From Nocardia arthritidis NBRC 100137 (GTDB taxonomy: Bacteria > Actinomycetota > Actinomycetes > Mycobacteriales > Mycobacteriaceae): a DNA stretch of 64,000 bases. Shown here piece after piece: positions 43,801 to 44,142 of this stretch (position 1 is its first letter; each line of letters opens with the position of its first letter). The notes beneath the pieces were generated by a model. The model searched no databases and was not told where the DNA came from. It was given only the letters and a program-made list of their open reading frames with translations. Both the position numbers and the translations under genes were made by a program. The stretch spans positions 1-64,000 of the forward strand of contig NZ_BDBB01000023.1 of the NCBI RefSeq assembly GCF_001612765.1, written 5' to 3'.

Positions 43801-44142
43801 CAGGATCACGGCCATGCTGATGATGACCATCTTCTGCAGCTCGGTGGCGTTGGCGCTCTCGTAGAGCTGCCTGGCGAGGCTGTCGCAATTGGTGGCCTGC
43901 TGTCGGAAGCGATCGGCCGTGCGCTGGTGCTTGTCGGCGATCGCGGCGACGGTTTCGCCGTGTGAGCCCTCGGGCGGCTTTGCCTTGGCTTCGTGATATT
44001 CAGCCTGCTCACGACACCATTCGGCCTTATCCGACCAGGCATCGGCGGCACGTCGTTCCGCGTCCTCGTCGCCCAGAGGGAAGTGCCCGGCGACGCACAT
44101 CACTGCGGCCGGGGGGAGCCAGTCCGGCAAACGCAGCGTCAT
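13834..44142 (-). CDS. giant multi-domain ESX-type polymorphic toxin / polyprotein (10,102 residues)
   Basis: One uninterrupted 30,309-base frame. Seen in order: CpnT-like WXG100-like N-terminal domain (1-310), Pro-rich disorder with internal repeats (311-990), coiled coil (990-1140), SecA-like ATPase (1211-1795), HEMGH metallopeptidase (about 2245-2500), then twelve DPVAIDLG-type linkers that separate modules. These modules include LuxR and LacI HTHs, RsbW-like ATPases, PP2C phosphatase, sigma-like helices, Nudix, ADP-ribosyltransferase, Fic-like, lipid-kinase-like, DUF1023 hydrolase, sugar transferase and a C-terminal Tox-PL triad (Cys9903, His9984, Asp9999). The N-terminal domain is known from CpnT-type and other ESX-linked toxins, so export or surface display by a type VII system is inferred. 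No signal peptide; one hydrophobic helix near residue 105-128. No immunity gene follows. It is the third gene after a WXG100 fusion and a YbaB-like gene. Frame integrity over 30 kb with normal GC-rich codon use argues it is expressed. Confidence 0.9.
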   Translation of the reverse strand: MTLRLPDWLPPAAVMCVAGHFPLGDEDAERRAADAWSDKAEWCREQAEYHEAKAKPPEGSHGETVAAIADKHQRTADRFRQQATNCDSLARQLYESANATELQKMVIISMAVILAIQLARCALMFAAGGPIQAAIAQMATRTAAQRAWMRFVAFLSGRGAELAAERGSMVLLRNGVMIGVALGGGTQAGAQAIQVAKGDREQMDWKSVGVATAAGGVGGLFGMLFGLWAGPKVATIGANANSTAGRVALQLAGTTMVGAGAGAVGALGGTAVSLALSDQPFSRKAFTEGLIPGMGSGFIGAAAFAAQGMRSRAPLPDPTAQPAAAPDVTTAEASPGSLVDALRSHGIVTADFDPNNPSPTHQQQQIDNLVALLRQTGATADAPARPTLALNNADWQPPNLPNVSPDNLNPVKSVKPPSDAVATPADPAPAAPAGTTPKADGGNQPLDVSPPKGHKPPPEQPFSVPNNSMDWEPPAGMPGALIDNVNPVKTVTFPAAAIASTVNPVGVPSIGTDPTSAEAPGSRNAPAARPDSETVGAAEAPVDGELPPAPHDSDHSTAENAGTARQITEHDHPAAGPDHSVRPHPTDTGEGSARPADVAPGPAHGNQVASEKPSAATYSTPEHAAVPDNAAATARPHPGGRDTAGEGPAGRGRAAADARGDDPAAGPSSSVRQRGVAADEESGPRPVTADPHDASAQQSTTASAEESGPRVVTAGPHDASAQQSTTASATEGQGAQRASDVVTEPEPVVSELVPAAAHKDSAEGLSSDHDVSPSMTLTTDPSPAPQRGDSGPRTPGGDRFADAAGQQRQTVQPSGGPARPAAGVQPGTPAAGGSPAAAGGNRPPRVSAPKNAAAERPPAVEPVEGARGPAEDGSAPPGSTTTHATENGNRNTPRAAGEPQSEHGRTADGGANEQQAKAHPDDAEQASRPKPDGSDPRGDDAPGGRAGDDGASEQQAKTKSDTADDADTPTPKSKPEHSRAQDDSDAPTAARHEDPAADARAKARAEVEQRIAAERQQNELVREHHRQRVEAAAEREQAAHAALKRQEKAVRVAEEHERATRLGLGLGDKMRDLFGRGTTEDRVAVEAARAAQEQLRQARTKLAECRDAYDAAVAGHDAAARARARDLVEIVDNAGVSLMNDYEAGVLTDRNAVFDIVAQERVRAALDAGRANGALREPGSTADGTSPMANAAPESLIDAMVRGSMEERIAAMTEWIRRGDDRHRLVRETQVAAFLLLKHGPVDMKTGEGKTIVMTMKKLVDAIDHGTAHAWTSSDLLAGELAAEFEAFVARPESDTGIDVVRMDQDGPLPDPVPGRSRIVVGTKEDYLFRALKVADSMMNELAASGMSHQEVTALRDFLNTKPSIDLIKERLDTAASDHGLDLRYDPFPAGKLTVDEFDTIFDGNSECVLSPGAAEEATPEVVAELQGIWDRLTTAEREHGLTAADFKRPENTRGMWAAETTPAAVAKLEKVAGGPVTGSELKLYADAANARWGLEKGTHYITRADDGEGAKIGILAHETNDKAMWDRTKSTEVRWQDVGQFVDLKEGLPVRANQEHSLRMSDQQLIGSKLLFDPSGLSGTMKGVEGITYDLYGVGPVPELPTFYTSQRVVEPPKFYENTHSKLTQLARDIVRDAHVVDGEQTGRAQWIVCMDNGEIRGDPDAGRIGLIDLLRTAAKEEHGEGFELKFEVVDAEFYAEHGGSNADAEALVRQKIAEFGDKGTIYITNKDGGRGADPTPSQEVIDLGGVDVKVSGGPSYSERVNDQVDGRGARGGSGDDREHGGTPGSAVHYVSPEDFLGRVTDHGVTQQIVQYTEAVKAHRAAQEQHEALNTEATRIEFDKTATALRNAESDLWKHAVPAMKDAVEQNQLASKYASANQANAPPTDAHGTATQQPQQPPPRSAGTAAPHAAGPHATPHTPHAPAATHNGTPVPTAAGLAAGAASNLASGNPPVAPNLRDEHGDSTLRHLLQLLDAPGGQAAAPLLPVAQAVRDATFDQVESQGIPIGTDVADHVRETARNLLNTSLNQLDPAQRQLVTDTGTVLQQGRRLEDAHTAALAQLVAQVPTAQPVLAAAAGTTVPFDQLAPGDRTETLQRAQLGDRSAAHALDRHFGPATAQAMCAVLGEDAEHGTPPTRIQLLAHAVARATLGAAEAGGWQVPPGVDIGDWLLSRARNTWLDSLNHLNPAVRRLVNEALDPRSRGDDLTDAQVALFGWVAQEIAVRAADSTARQRKPSAENRDRANSARTAEADRRIKQAIARQLFETFDIEVLGLDKPGISVDTALSIRNAIVDGFAAGQKIKLDVVLVAPMVGNTGACIWTPEGIEKDAPTFMVLNENLFGDRERFRNTMRKAVQAGHLMSPTGDPAYDAVSHEMGHLQDRAARKGLYDEKPIAHLRDGAVQGKDYEDSKEARAFGFLYTHFAEFKKAGMLPPDLDFDDWLGQLDSYSSSKKKLKEAEEYHRRLAGEESRGTEMGTYEPKMGDLAVFNPAEALAEANNAFGRTAPADRTHPAYVLQALLRDIPYFQVLREAEQRNALVQADYRGPVPAASEFGTSIASHGPSASLAARWRAMSPTARANYAEQQVAYLNPDTGFVLEELARLQAEHRATVASTSDHIAQSTERQAPQSNSSHLAPGRPDGRSTFPPEFWQQLDESRARAAAPAPIHLGDPDDAQPEPTQPAPDSPRSVQASRRAAFDSFRRQISAIYAAGPSIERSDAVARALADADPEDLRRALREAGLDPNQRRVLRQFWPGQSDRTAEAVLPAPGEDMDPLLWVPIRRFASAVARVRASGESPARVVPESDRTESDAPIPGRGGLTHRELEVLRLSARGLSYPEIGTLMGISHKTVQSYARHACAKLRCPSVIPAVLAADREGWLDEPSGPHIDVEFSPDEVAILQLAANGLDNRDIAAELGTTRYRVRTFMAALPGRLGVEGRLPGLLAAQRQGAFQPGDPHSAATRKHVDLSPREREVLDLVAAGLTDKAIGDRLGVTASTARGYRIQLQAKLGTSDHEELAAQARSPESSAATARTVELTESEALLLHLVTKGVPHETLATALGLPNSGLDPVLAQLGNKIGTRGTIRVSAQRQEATSQLERLETLAGSLPGVGGDPTTMSWATVRAFRSRIATQRAELTGREPEVLRLAAQGLSLKAIARTLGGSHATVINELDSIAVKLGTPDRAVLLTAAQRAWSADHPEPIPEPPVDVSLTPRETEILRLVARGFSNPDIAAQLDISVPLVKHIRRGLRAKLGINDTAGLIAWALHSGIAVDEFADAPDPELQARVTNALRRATATDTDNDRDESTPDSHETSPIPADIDGSGEARSAQPAEAASDPAQTALAEYLGLPPGAVTRGAVRLALALVAEQTQAMPAAVTGIDGQALSRWIRSQLELHADQEAATHEGARAELERHDGEESGLRDAADPQADPLDQNGFDNRRRALDQELRALLGSQDLSPPQPMTTGEVLAELYWITGLTDSPELEDLVGASETFLGATLEWPAAVPLDTVQIHTLRNQLAQQVGVADDELNRTHAEVLAADETVAPQARRLAELYLTLRPSRTEQKPTRADIARLAGVGESYVSSVFNGRFGAKKLWHGETTQRVLAAAYRLGVPPDRADIAALTDPDFVTRRVRPARWVGDEFVPARIKPQPSRETLVEAAGTAKATVRDVVKGSGTHDDMRLVRSAADKIGFWYHPDGPMGTVDAITLSEGEFYVLRLIADGIAEDSLAAVLGMTPDQSNRLLVRLAERVGFEGPVRMPTNAQSSGLPDGAVPSSPKQTRLSPQQVQTLRLVVADLPYTPITGTVPADTVEAFRSALAGRQPSALTGREREVLALLAQGLTSGQIAARLGLSRNTVNGYIARAEIKLHTDGLRPTVQAAQQAERSQAAGDREATSGPRIDPVAIDLGDSEALDSESAESRTGRHGGSADNLTRSAARPADPSASPTNRDEEPTSATPAPDIDESATAAAHTPAGVAAALQNSLPGAVKQVLDQIDVELRSMTDAERRDAATRADLTRLPGWVVDRLAHEAKAQELARDTTTPEQRAEWHRRAEELDHELAHILGLPHPGTGWTDRISSDPLHHLRALTRRPDTPAELRHLVDTATRRLNLEDIAAAVEPLHRALADWPIAEHTDRAAAIAWELALQARADGGGTPEISAAIHGQPGQRWIEIHVGDDSRTLPARESGDRPGWRAVDLLDTHTETWGWVLPRNSGRQVWFTLFETADTSDPSQPPHELILDLLIPQDSLEQGPGLARRAVRQRLRQAGHPDPYDLTVLVSDLVQNVYRYAAQGDARVRIRLDGDTIRVAITDTSRGLPARQEATIQGTVSAAAFTDDQAAEWAETGIVADTHGFFLGMLEAMASAWGVILERAGGKTIWFEVPMPPPTAPGTTTDQPPNTPASGNRIDPVALALDPDEPGTPESTAAPHRAPTDPNEHDPAPLPTTRELVADPGKLKTLRQEVDALRRQLLELSNGRADLSSAAAVDRLLGALLQREREGKLNPRQARALPLVEEYREKSGLLDDAEGVRGQHREHKAAAARQTDQPKGARPTTSRGPDPVAIDLGPDEPDAPNPAIPAETAAVAGRSSDDLRTRIAELGALRDEVVRLASELAQATQEVAAERIRTENKLLHRVGLPILERPAPQAWSVARCEAELTVLRAAMRQARSEPADPSALDRVRRGEEEVRRLTEPLERYRTALQKMQTMSEELHTPMALAYFEDRSADDAGFGIERYQASPHVALERVRGTYDTLIVAASRGRHAQVLREFVQNHPQFQDVYPPRRRFSPEFVELRARPDGTVESIVLYERPGDSHDPQLDEVHYDEPAAALLEAYMRASFLELLGGVTFPEWLTDLGPEAFYQPDEIRYESAQVGELKPDDVVKIGQRLAERERSFYDQSLGQALASLAEEQGPLTAREVARSLATREWTVASTHYSPQPGRIAASSMPEIIVGGMRIAVPMAKDATGRWVIAEPRGSDGLGTENIVAYWFSQLSARTSKSLLTKVTKALIAGSTAFATPRAASAELTPQPDYGWDERFAREIAATEKSIAARSRTPADADPDEPRGPDPVAIDLAPDENPPADRQPDNAESLDTEQLRALRVAVAGRLAGTAEVSNDPVLNRAPALIDELVAARHRPDARVPAGRLRLLEQFAHQMSVWLAGADEAAEANAAYEQGRREGTPAVLRARQDAAEIRLASALATVAEVWAQTRPRTDTPIVTRPADHLRPGETERLRDVAETIFGEMVAAGAAVDAVNTTDRRQLAEATRRYDALRDMSQWLEELLTFAEQWDTTRIGQERLSFLLDHFRAISELLAATEIRDTVAAALARATDRERRLAQAAENYGTADRAVRDIAQMLGEPQYRATATPTAAHPGAPVVWPGAAGQPDFIAQTQPRQHDLTEPGSGESASSDRTPEDRAAQPGSEHPRGHHVAPPRGSDETAPRRYVEANLTVEDLGAVAAASDRGRHAHNEDAFALVRVNVGGEEATALIVNDGLSRPKGGHRASAAAKAAAHDFVVAALRQADRDGRIDPVAVVEGAVAAAQEAVLALPPESPADKPPATTIVVALMESGRLTVDWVGDSRAYWIPLDGGPPIQLTRDDSKVQDVLDVFEDTTREEAEHSSIGGPGLTHNLGRSLEGLKPREKARDIRGDGVVLALTDGVWEPISPDDPEPVAAIVRRSLAEAPGDLGAVTRALVRAGIEEGTADDVTAAAGFLSATNIDTPATTATDHDGPATPADRGADPVAIDFDPDEADTTPVGSRQPETTPPRNSPDRSGAQPGPQHGTTNETNTAGRVGTPWDSAVRLRQVLEQHVASGRPELAIALLRQRFAPEIPRLAENFGQQAAHHIADEVCATAIARLGQLGSRSIELWLNNIAREIIWNHRRIAGPWQRIREFVSECAQLEQTDPLVRLLAEARTADVRRILEGLPSHRRDRLIRAFWPTGPGTSPTAPYGTESDRDALWVAARQLATAVATAANFSAQLPVRAASSAPRIDRPSSRTATTSSPWLTSRELEVLNLIYQGLTYAEIGRRLDVDTTAVTNYQRNAAKKFGTAGPIRTVLAAKRQGFIHDGDRPAAPAAGTVQLSREQRQLLQLMADGLTDQAIAEVLGVATLTVKRRRARIGAVLGETKRTPILMKALRLGAFDAPASEDTTPSKPRRPDTVAIDLGDPDEPDAPAEQPAQGTETPGATPWARPARSEAPPGTAALNVSASRPGPLLRRVQEAELARYLYGRPEVKAAAVAVLDRLETVIRVLFQDVLEGMSATERDERIRAVFDASARPRWGGMVLPSVPMDELKRDGNLRELLSAMLNAMIRNAELGEAAVGLTLDQGIARYMNQTQEWRRSKARELGLDFDALEAVRAAVLGDKQPGEPVTWKDLNPVEYVRRHDDAADRAYAEYERRKAAFPERTSDAPHLIPTSRDAAALGMPLSLREFAALPERRVLRISKLDLGGSGAIPRLDDGRVDTSRLEAQLREHDDSVAYVAPTYMLDPRGRRIADENGCRIVSISVYHDEGTVGPEEAFALDHSERVIQLPWRPGYVYVDPDDSNDDIRRLAEQEIPSNAGISGTATRMLARFDWLRPPGVSRHDFIAALIAFMLPHEHTVYEIGRGFEMAGVRMGDDAESMYRTIIEQFGPGQLSDRLPHAEPSETKRQPARTPWQTARNAGSARREVVPHARSGLQAPPTTATADSFDEWIQELRDLGIDTERMVSDLTEIWDYLRLDPKVRDEFPDASRPGETEHIGIVTGPVSSADLLRYGLPHITRPELVSAISNQVRGLIETPAMGHIVEHDVPENVRIAYQNVAGSLELARVGTTRQEFRVFTRLVEGKDYKEVATELEVTPWAVQKYVKSIYAKFGIEGRNELEAAIRARHADSTTAAASRNLAAPTETTDQTPQADKSARRPGGIDPVAIDLGDPDETTTTRETGLAHTRRLAEAELVRLREKRDLAAHLLKLSPGRSDSALLREIATTHPFDDAYALRTGPRGKELIGDIERHMVAEDQFRRLDGAATDLLHAQVHAALYGGSAQRQAARVTRILEESSDSTGVLAGSAARSIPYDGRASAARIINDLYRAEVISHPDRSSASTEITVADFEARSGGRFTEPSTPRRIDAILRQLGDDASVVVDSGGEHARPFVLHCYDNKVVRIDPGASDGVTPFRADAQGPPARALFLDGNGEPVPPRLLDWIEATYNLEHPFRLAPDRGVSGDGEVARGVWGEFGAAGVLIRHVDSAETARYLVTKSAAGYSQGNWQLPGGALNSKETPAQGATRELFEELGVREIDAQNLRLIDTSVVRAARRRPKNWTYTILLADTPEQFDVVSDGVETEHAAWLTRDELEALAARGEVHSALAAQLPALFDRLDSRPPRQPWSPLAAFRNVYDAIGDDYYDQAEMVKWNHPGLDEQLLPGYVAIRTYTDNLYYWEMNAALRSGDPARINEYYHLIQGITAALHTLPLHNGVVERQINVSPGALVRLLAKYRRGKVITEPAFVSASERPDALGGNVKFVIHSFTGRDISKISRNSGEDEVMFAPGSHFQVLHQTRQKGQWVIEMMEVAGTRGLEDHDDHGAARQSTDAGTTQRDVRDTTPGPDPVAINLDLGDEATPPIDNAESPDPSAEPAEGSGASRTATEIVAALERADWLPIEVRAAVGDNRRALARRVDRLPDLQRECLRQKLVEGHTTAAVAGLLGKSRGAVTMAQRRAMASLSEMLPPGSRAWLQAPQKTAQSQAAEQGKTPDATAPPAISEEDAALDAEIRELERALGIETDAERTLELTLYMEDKFRNVAIAAGVARPELLFGRKEWLSWLEARHYAKQHLGDELSVEFILKLHELLGHRKDPESAGKFGFSKHRNWGSLQWPASEYERAAIRANRLLTYVPGPFESGPYGVVLYPADEGKPGARRARVLDAPLTEAEIAAINDDPLRGYLPTFQTREYGVILYPNFGSPDGTAADVAAMCEWFNAVMSNPDKDPYEVAADLELWSISGHHGKGDYHGRLSRILLNWALEKQGKPASAIPEFEEDLLTMRDDWVDTVKAGSLRYRLLEAQVEQSAGTADPVALLGLAGARERYRRMGGKPAPFVPGEQHDALACKRLLATLLSDAPLPATDEQVLAIVDRSLRDGPDGGGGTAPQPQSTPHEPAKPTSSGNRIDPVAIDLGDSDQSERTTASSSGPSRTTYDTVPLPESLVEPADDIELVWPEVDSRGWFMVPGTGPDKPFHTSDPEIGDPFILLANGKFVTADASHEDLLSALLAQGVSLDEISGFGWWRVSGRVKGLDAFSQGFEEWNGDPMNPAQVLDALESSGADRSVCEFDTQFGSEHQGLMWRGAAAEMPVGQILSHEGDAYKLLSGYSSADDGANNRIVFWNDLVAWEATAEGQSFTIRVNAVRSEPAEGTITLRTDGDSVTAHYTAVRLGQDQARAAAAWSVLHDKFTSWLTDSGASWAMGSETAPTEDISVAATRPATVAESAQRSERIIRAEPEGRYSPNAASEAASWLAEQLDGWSTEQVNLACAELTALVTDAAEHRHGRVHLVAETTDDRLRVTLLDTHAASAPRNARGGIPTRSGLAVLPGRAVAADDPTPIRSGVELFKRHEHGWHQAVWFELRKPHATATDTGTTPRDGAGPVAINLDPDDDADADATAGFTTAAQQAGDWVPNSTHDDPPEAPLPAETTTPPAPGSRMSAVEFVVRLDEAQRSGSPVRTRPDHFDSQNSLTELLTYPNGFQVIEKSMLLPEWRAAEILVSAVGYLLGAPVPPVIPTYDREDTVLMPWLPGDAVANVATLDAATLEMLRNHPDTRELGFLDVVVDNWDRMDNLLHDGHHYYGHDHAFALEMPLDPSTSPISQRYVTGVDRHNEADPYEWAAIDRSRSELDEHIRAVSALRALFMVYGSVDGHRRVLARLERMREHAAGDAPQHSKRPVSVDGEIAEFWRDFQDFLIRAGTVVAGDPAIEELARARTSDVRAALDSLTDSHRRLIDLFRRGPETPAPGQAQPTDHGIEAAEIVSAARTLAISAIESSSRSAPEPSRSVQTNHSAGDNRTDPVAIDLDGSTPQFHGETAPAETASNTRGAFGTDKGEEGSTLPADPHTTRQERKHAARAIAALRHQLGAHATLWSLVERVDPDEVVDAARARARRNARWWFSLSTEQQAGMVAVHPALIGNTDGIPYTVRDYANRRSITRQLTQLRRIIGHRKLTAAEKTHLLNLETTRDQLAEIERRVEEFGSPPVQLLAYDAEKYDGNGRISVCIGDADEATNVTRHVGGFGTTLRSLLYRYGFAGAQYEMTSRYAPEETVAAIIDIGYEHPTKLLKGTLPVLPFDPAYHRFAEVGGYVVARDIVSYNSTRESLAEHRGTALPRLHTLVGHSYGTTTVCYAGRDVRLAGEIDQVVLTASPGAGPMTRATDFGIGAENVYVLTATRDPIAWLGATAPDRRGRFLNRGLGPDPAGESWGAVRVTAEPPKTPEFRKRTQVHQGYNSYADIEARVPTESLDNIGLITAGRGAEATRAEHRPADGGRAPVLHLTDPERRRAARTRALNEGFEPAEAAEIEQLIAELLTYRGKDGNRPFAYLEHIPIPSAAEPSGPDWVANRGRWFRALREGDRATLRTVELTAKDAFELKRLLRRSPIYLTLALVVATGLKAEQLLGISAPGPLLFKQEKRVQGNETITVWKFRTLPEDEPEGPTSSAAVDRAMPFQWYLRETSLDELPQLLSIATGTMSYLAGRPMLDGDRVQMRKVLTPGEYAFWEQHLKNDLWSALHFPGCRGFDRESPEYLRTRYLAARLYSLIGSQSVDEYMLGVIDRYLLGMASGRGRVLIQKLAAQLHGRFLSSPGAVTETTDAAAQPSPDAEPTQSPDGDTDRPAMDSGVAQPSPTLVEPAPDDPLLDRIRGINPLRHWDISAECTLAADLRLSGRPDIVAEPSETGRGPGDDSRSHIRFIQAHYDTTFQHVESWTDLEQQLLDAGHLARGIIAYRHQPFGGLQGHTVNVVNYHGTIRYVDGRSGRDVTKGIHALTNRLTVPASHRNRGPDIDAHFLRTDGHYAGSRPGAPGVAKPVAGPPTVDEPAREPGDVDEPAREPGDSEQDPRSSPESETSSSTSSSEN
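13904..13962. repeat. 30-bp tandem repeat at the 3' end of the giant gene
   Basis: TCCCCGGGCTCGCGGGCG begins at 13904 and again at 13934; each 30-base unit encodes VDEPAREPGD. It lies in the C-terminal tail after the Tox-PL domain. Confidence 0.85.
14090..14500 (-). other. giant protein: C-terminal Tox-PL papain-like toxin domain
   Basis: The Cys-His-Asp triad of the Tox-PL family is complete: Cys9903 in DISAECTLAADLRLSGRP, His9984 in GHTVNVVNYHGTIRYVDG and Asp9999 in that same strand. Such domains act as deamidases or proteases on host or competitor proteins. It is followed by a low-complexity tail with two 30-base repeats (VDEPAREPGD) and a Ser-rich end. Confidence 0.85.
14800..15250 (-). 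other. giant protein: bacterial sugar transferase-like domain
   Basis: GPLLFKQEKRVQGNETITVW, KFRTLPEDEP, and RETSLDELPQLLSIATGTMS with YLAGRPM reproduce the signature of polyprenyl-phosphate sugar phosphotransferases (compare KFRSM and SLDELPQ...GDMSLVGPRP). A hydrophobic helix (PIYLTLALVVATGL) precedes it, as in the real enzymes. Finding it inside an ESX-type toxin is unexpected. Confidence 0.75.
15830..16480 (-). other. giant protein: DUF1023 alpha/beta-hydrolase domain
   Basis: Typical DUF1023 features: LLAYDAEKYDGNGRISVCIG, ATNVTRHVGGFGTT and the nucleophile elbow LHTLVGHSYGTTTV (about 16021-16065) with QVVLTASPGAGP after it. DUF1023 hydrolases are very often fused to WXG/ESX-type proteins in actinobacteria. 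Substrate unknown. Confidence 0.85.
17390..18080 (-). other. giant protein: phosphatidylinositol-kinase-like / HipA-like kinase fold
   Basis: GFLDVVVDNWDRMDNLLHD and YYGHDHAFALEMP match the catalytic loop (NxDRxxxN) and the DHA metal motif of PI3/4-kinase-like bacterial kinases. EKSMLLPEWRAAEILVSAVG and DTVLMPWLPGDAVANV fit the N-lobe and hinge. Substrate could be lipid or protein. Confidence 0.65.
18310..19620 (-). other. giant protein: unknown module plus RsbW-like ATPase
   Basis: From about 19620 to 18800 there is a domain without recognised motif (WFMVPGTGPDKPFHTSDPEI, ADRSVCEFDTQFGSEHQGLM). From about 18680 to 18310 an HATPase-like fold follows, VNLACAELTALVTDAAEHRH and LRVTLLDTHAASAP, ending WHQAVWFELRKP like the two earlier copies. 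The ATP-binding glycines are weak, so it may be inactive. Confidence 0.55.
20080..21180 (-). other. giant protein: sigma-region-4-like HTH and divergent Fic-like domain
   Basis: RVDRLPDLQRECLRQKLVEG and LLGKSRGAVTMAQRRAM (about 21170-21015) resemble sigma-70 region 4. Then, after an acidic linker, LSVEFILKLHELLGHRKDPE and, at about 20130-20180, SGHHGKGDYHGRLSRILLNW resemble the Fic fold with the HPFxDGNGRxxR loop changed. The catalytic His, the Gly-Arg end and the following helix are kept, but the loop is one residue longer, so AMP-transfer activity is uncertain. Confidence 0.6.
21460..21990 (-). other. giant protein: ADP-ribosyltransferase (R-S-E type) domain
   Basis: The motif order fits arginine-type ADP-ribosyltransferase toxins: Arg in GVVERQINVSPG, the STS-like strand EPAFVSASER, and the ExE loop SGEDEVMFAPGSHFQV, followed by the final strand WVIEMMEV. 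It has the size (about 170 residues) of toxin ART domains. Target unknown. Confidence 0.75.
22080..22505 (-). other. giant protein: Nudix hydrolase domain
   Basis: The complete Nudix box Gx5Ex7RExxEExG is present in GGALNSKETPAQGATREL followed by FEELGV (about 22300-22371), preceded by AAGYSQGNWQLPGGA. Nudix enzymes hydrolyse nucleoside diphosphate-linked compounds. It lies directly ahead of an ADP-ribosyltransferase, so NAD or ADP-ribose metabolites are candidate substrates. Confidence 0.85.
23555..25600 (-). other. giant protein: unknown module ending in a LuxR-type HTH
   Basis: About 680 residues. The first 550 contain no recognised motif, but include a compact core (RRVLRISKLDLGGSGAIPRL, FDWLRPPGVSRHDFIAALIA, MLPHEHTVYEIGRGFEMAG) that looks like a globular enzyme. 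The end (VGTTRQEFRVFTRLVEGKDY, VTPWAVQKYVKSIYAKFGIE; about 23705-23560) is an eleventh LuxR-type HTH. Confidence 0.5.
25750..26720 (-). other. giant protein: sigma-factor-like helices plus two LuxR-type HTHs
   Basis: SRSIELWLNNIAREIIWNHR (about 26500-26560) resembles ECF sigma region 2 (FRAWLYTIARN...). A helical segment follows (ARTADVRRILEGLPSHRRDR), with relatives at about 36060-35780 and 17340-17080. Two LuxR-like HTH units come next (LTSRELEVLNLIYQGLTYAE, LSREQRQLLQLMADGLTDQA). The order sigma-like, HTH, HTH mimics a transcription factor. Confidence 0.65.
27000..27805 (-). other. giant protein: PP2C-family Ser/Thr phosphatase domain
   Basis: The PP2C motifs appear in order: ASDRGRHAHNEDAFALVRV (Asp/Glu metal site), VNDGLSRPKGGHRAS (compare VADGMGGHxxG), ATTIVVALMESGRLTVDWVG, GDSRAYWI, LTRDDSKVQDVL, VLALTDGVWEPI and GTADDVTAAAGFL. 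All metal-binding Asp positions appear present, so an active phosphatase is plausible. Bacterial PP2C enzymes often act on anti-sigma systems, and RsbW-like folds lie elsewhere in this same protein. Confidence 0.85.
28950..30440 (-). other. giant protein: module of unknown function between linkers 4 and 5
   Basis: About 500 residues with no recognised fold. It opens with a coiled coil (ELGALRDEVVRLASELAQAT), then a mixed region with YQASPHVALERVRGTYDTLI and ASRGRHAQVLREFVQNHPQF, and ends with a hydrophobic stretch around VTKALIAGSTAFATPRAASA that resembles a signal or membrane-inserting segment. No catalytic motif identified. Confidence 0.5.
30990..31790 (-). other. giant protein: paired RsbW-like HATPase folds
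   Basis: The second copy (about 31335-31000) has the N-box VLVSDLVQNVYRYAA and the G1 box VAITDTSRGLPA of anti-sigma-factor-type histidine-kinase-like ATPases. The first (about 31790-31400) keeps AAIAWELALQARADGG and a strand pattern but a weaker ATP-binding box. Both end with W-F strands (VWFTLFE, IWFEVPM), so they look like a duplicated module. Confidence 0.7.
32503..35745 (-). other. giant protein: array of LuxR-type and LacI-type HTH units
   Basis: Between linkers 1 and 2. LuxR/GerE-like units are seen at about 35700-35560 (LTHRELEVLRLSARGLSYPE), 35490-35340, 35265-35110 (LSPREREVLDLVAAGLTDKA), 35055-34900 (degenerate), 34750-34590, 34535-34370 (LTPRETEILRLVARGFSNPD), 33040-32890 and 32690-32540 (LTGREREVLALLAQGLTSGQ). 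A LacI-like HTH, TRADIARLAGVGESYVSSVF, lies at about 33373-33455. Several keep the full four-helix consensus. Why a probable exported protein carries eight DNA-binding units in a row is unclear. Confidence 0.85.
36643..37410 (-). other. giant protein: zinc metallopeptidase-like domain
   Basis: Residues about 2245-2500. The zinc motif VSHEMGHLQD (His2372, Glu2373, His2376) follows a strand-rich part (FDIEVLGLDKPGISVDTALS, KIKLDVVLVAP). A third ligand may be a Glu of FNPAEALAEANNAF downstream. The upstream half resembles the C-terminal domain of the WXG100 fusion protein at 44892-46589, where the zinc motif is lost. Self-processing of the polyprotein is one possible role (inference). Confidence 0.65.
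38758..40512 (-). other. giant protein: SecA-like motor ATPase domain
   Basis: Residues about 1211-1795 carry the SecA motif series in order: Walker A MKTGEGKTIVM (Lys1250), GTKEDYLF (compare GTNNEFGFDYL), Walker B VDEFDTIFD (compare VDEVDSILID), GLSGTMKGVEG (compare GMTGTA), TNKDGGRGADP (compare TNMAGRGTDI), GGVDVKVS (compare GGLHVIGT) and QVDGRGARGGSGD (compare QLRGRSGRQGD). All catalytic signatures of the DEAD-type motor are retained, so ATP hydrolysis is plausible. The preprotein-binding and C-terminal zinc regions of true SecA are not recognisable. Confidence 0.85.
40723..41172 (-). other. giant protein: coiled coil
   Basis: Residues about 990-1140. Charged heptad-rich segments such as EVEQRIAAERQQNELVREHH and EDRVAVEAARAAQEQLRQAR indicate a long helical hairpin directly ahead of the ATPase. 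Such a segment could mediate oligomerisation or act as a stalk. Confidence 0.7.
41173..43212 (-). other. giant protein: Pro/Ala-rich disordered region with internal repeats
   Basis: Residues about 311-990, low complexity. Two related motifs, DWQPPNLPNVSPDN-LNPVKSV (about 42894-42973) and DWEPPAGMPGALIDN-VNPVKTV (about 42661-42744), look like short linear repeats. A perfect-period 75-base tandem duplication (41957-42106) encodes two copies of a 25-residue unit around VTAxPHDASAQQSTTASA. The region probably spans an envelope or acts as a flexible stalk. Confidence 0.75.
41957..42106. repeat. 75-bp tandem duplication in the giant gene
   Basis: Two adjacent copies of a 75-base unit (GACGCGGTCGTG begins at 41960 and again at 42035) with few differences. 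It adds 25 residues in frame, a recent slippage or unequal-crossover event in the disordered region. Confidence 0.85.
43213..44142 (-). other. giant protein: CpnT-like WXG100-like N-terminal domain
   Basis: Residues 1-310. It starts LPDWLPPAAVMCVAGHFPLG with a DEDAERRAADAWSDKAEWCR helix, the pattern of the CpnT N-terminal (WXG100-like) domain that carries toxins to ESX systems. A hydrophobic helix (VIISMAVILAIQLARCALMF, about 105-125) and Gly/Ala-rich helices (GVATAAGGVGGLFGMLFGLW) follow, similar to channel-forming segments proposed for CpnT. Export by this domain is inference from family knowledge. Confidence 0.8.
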
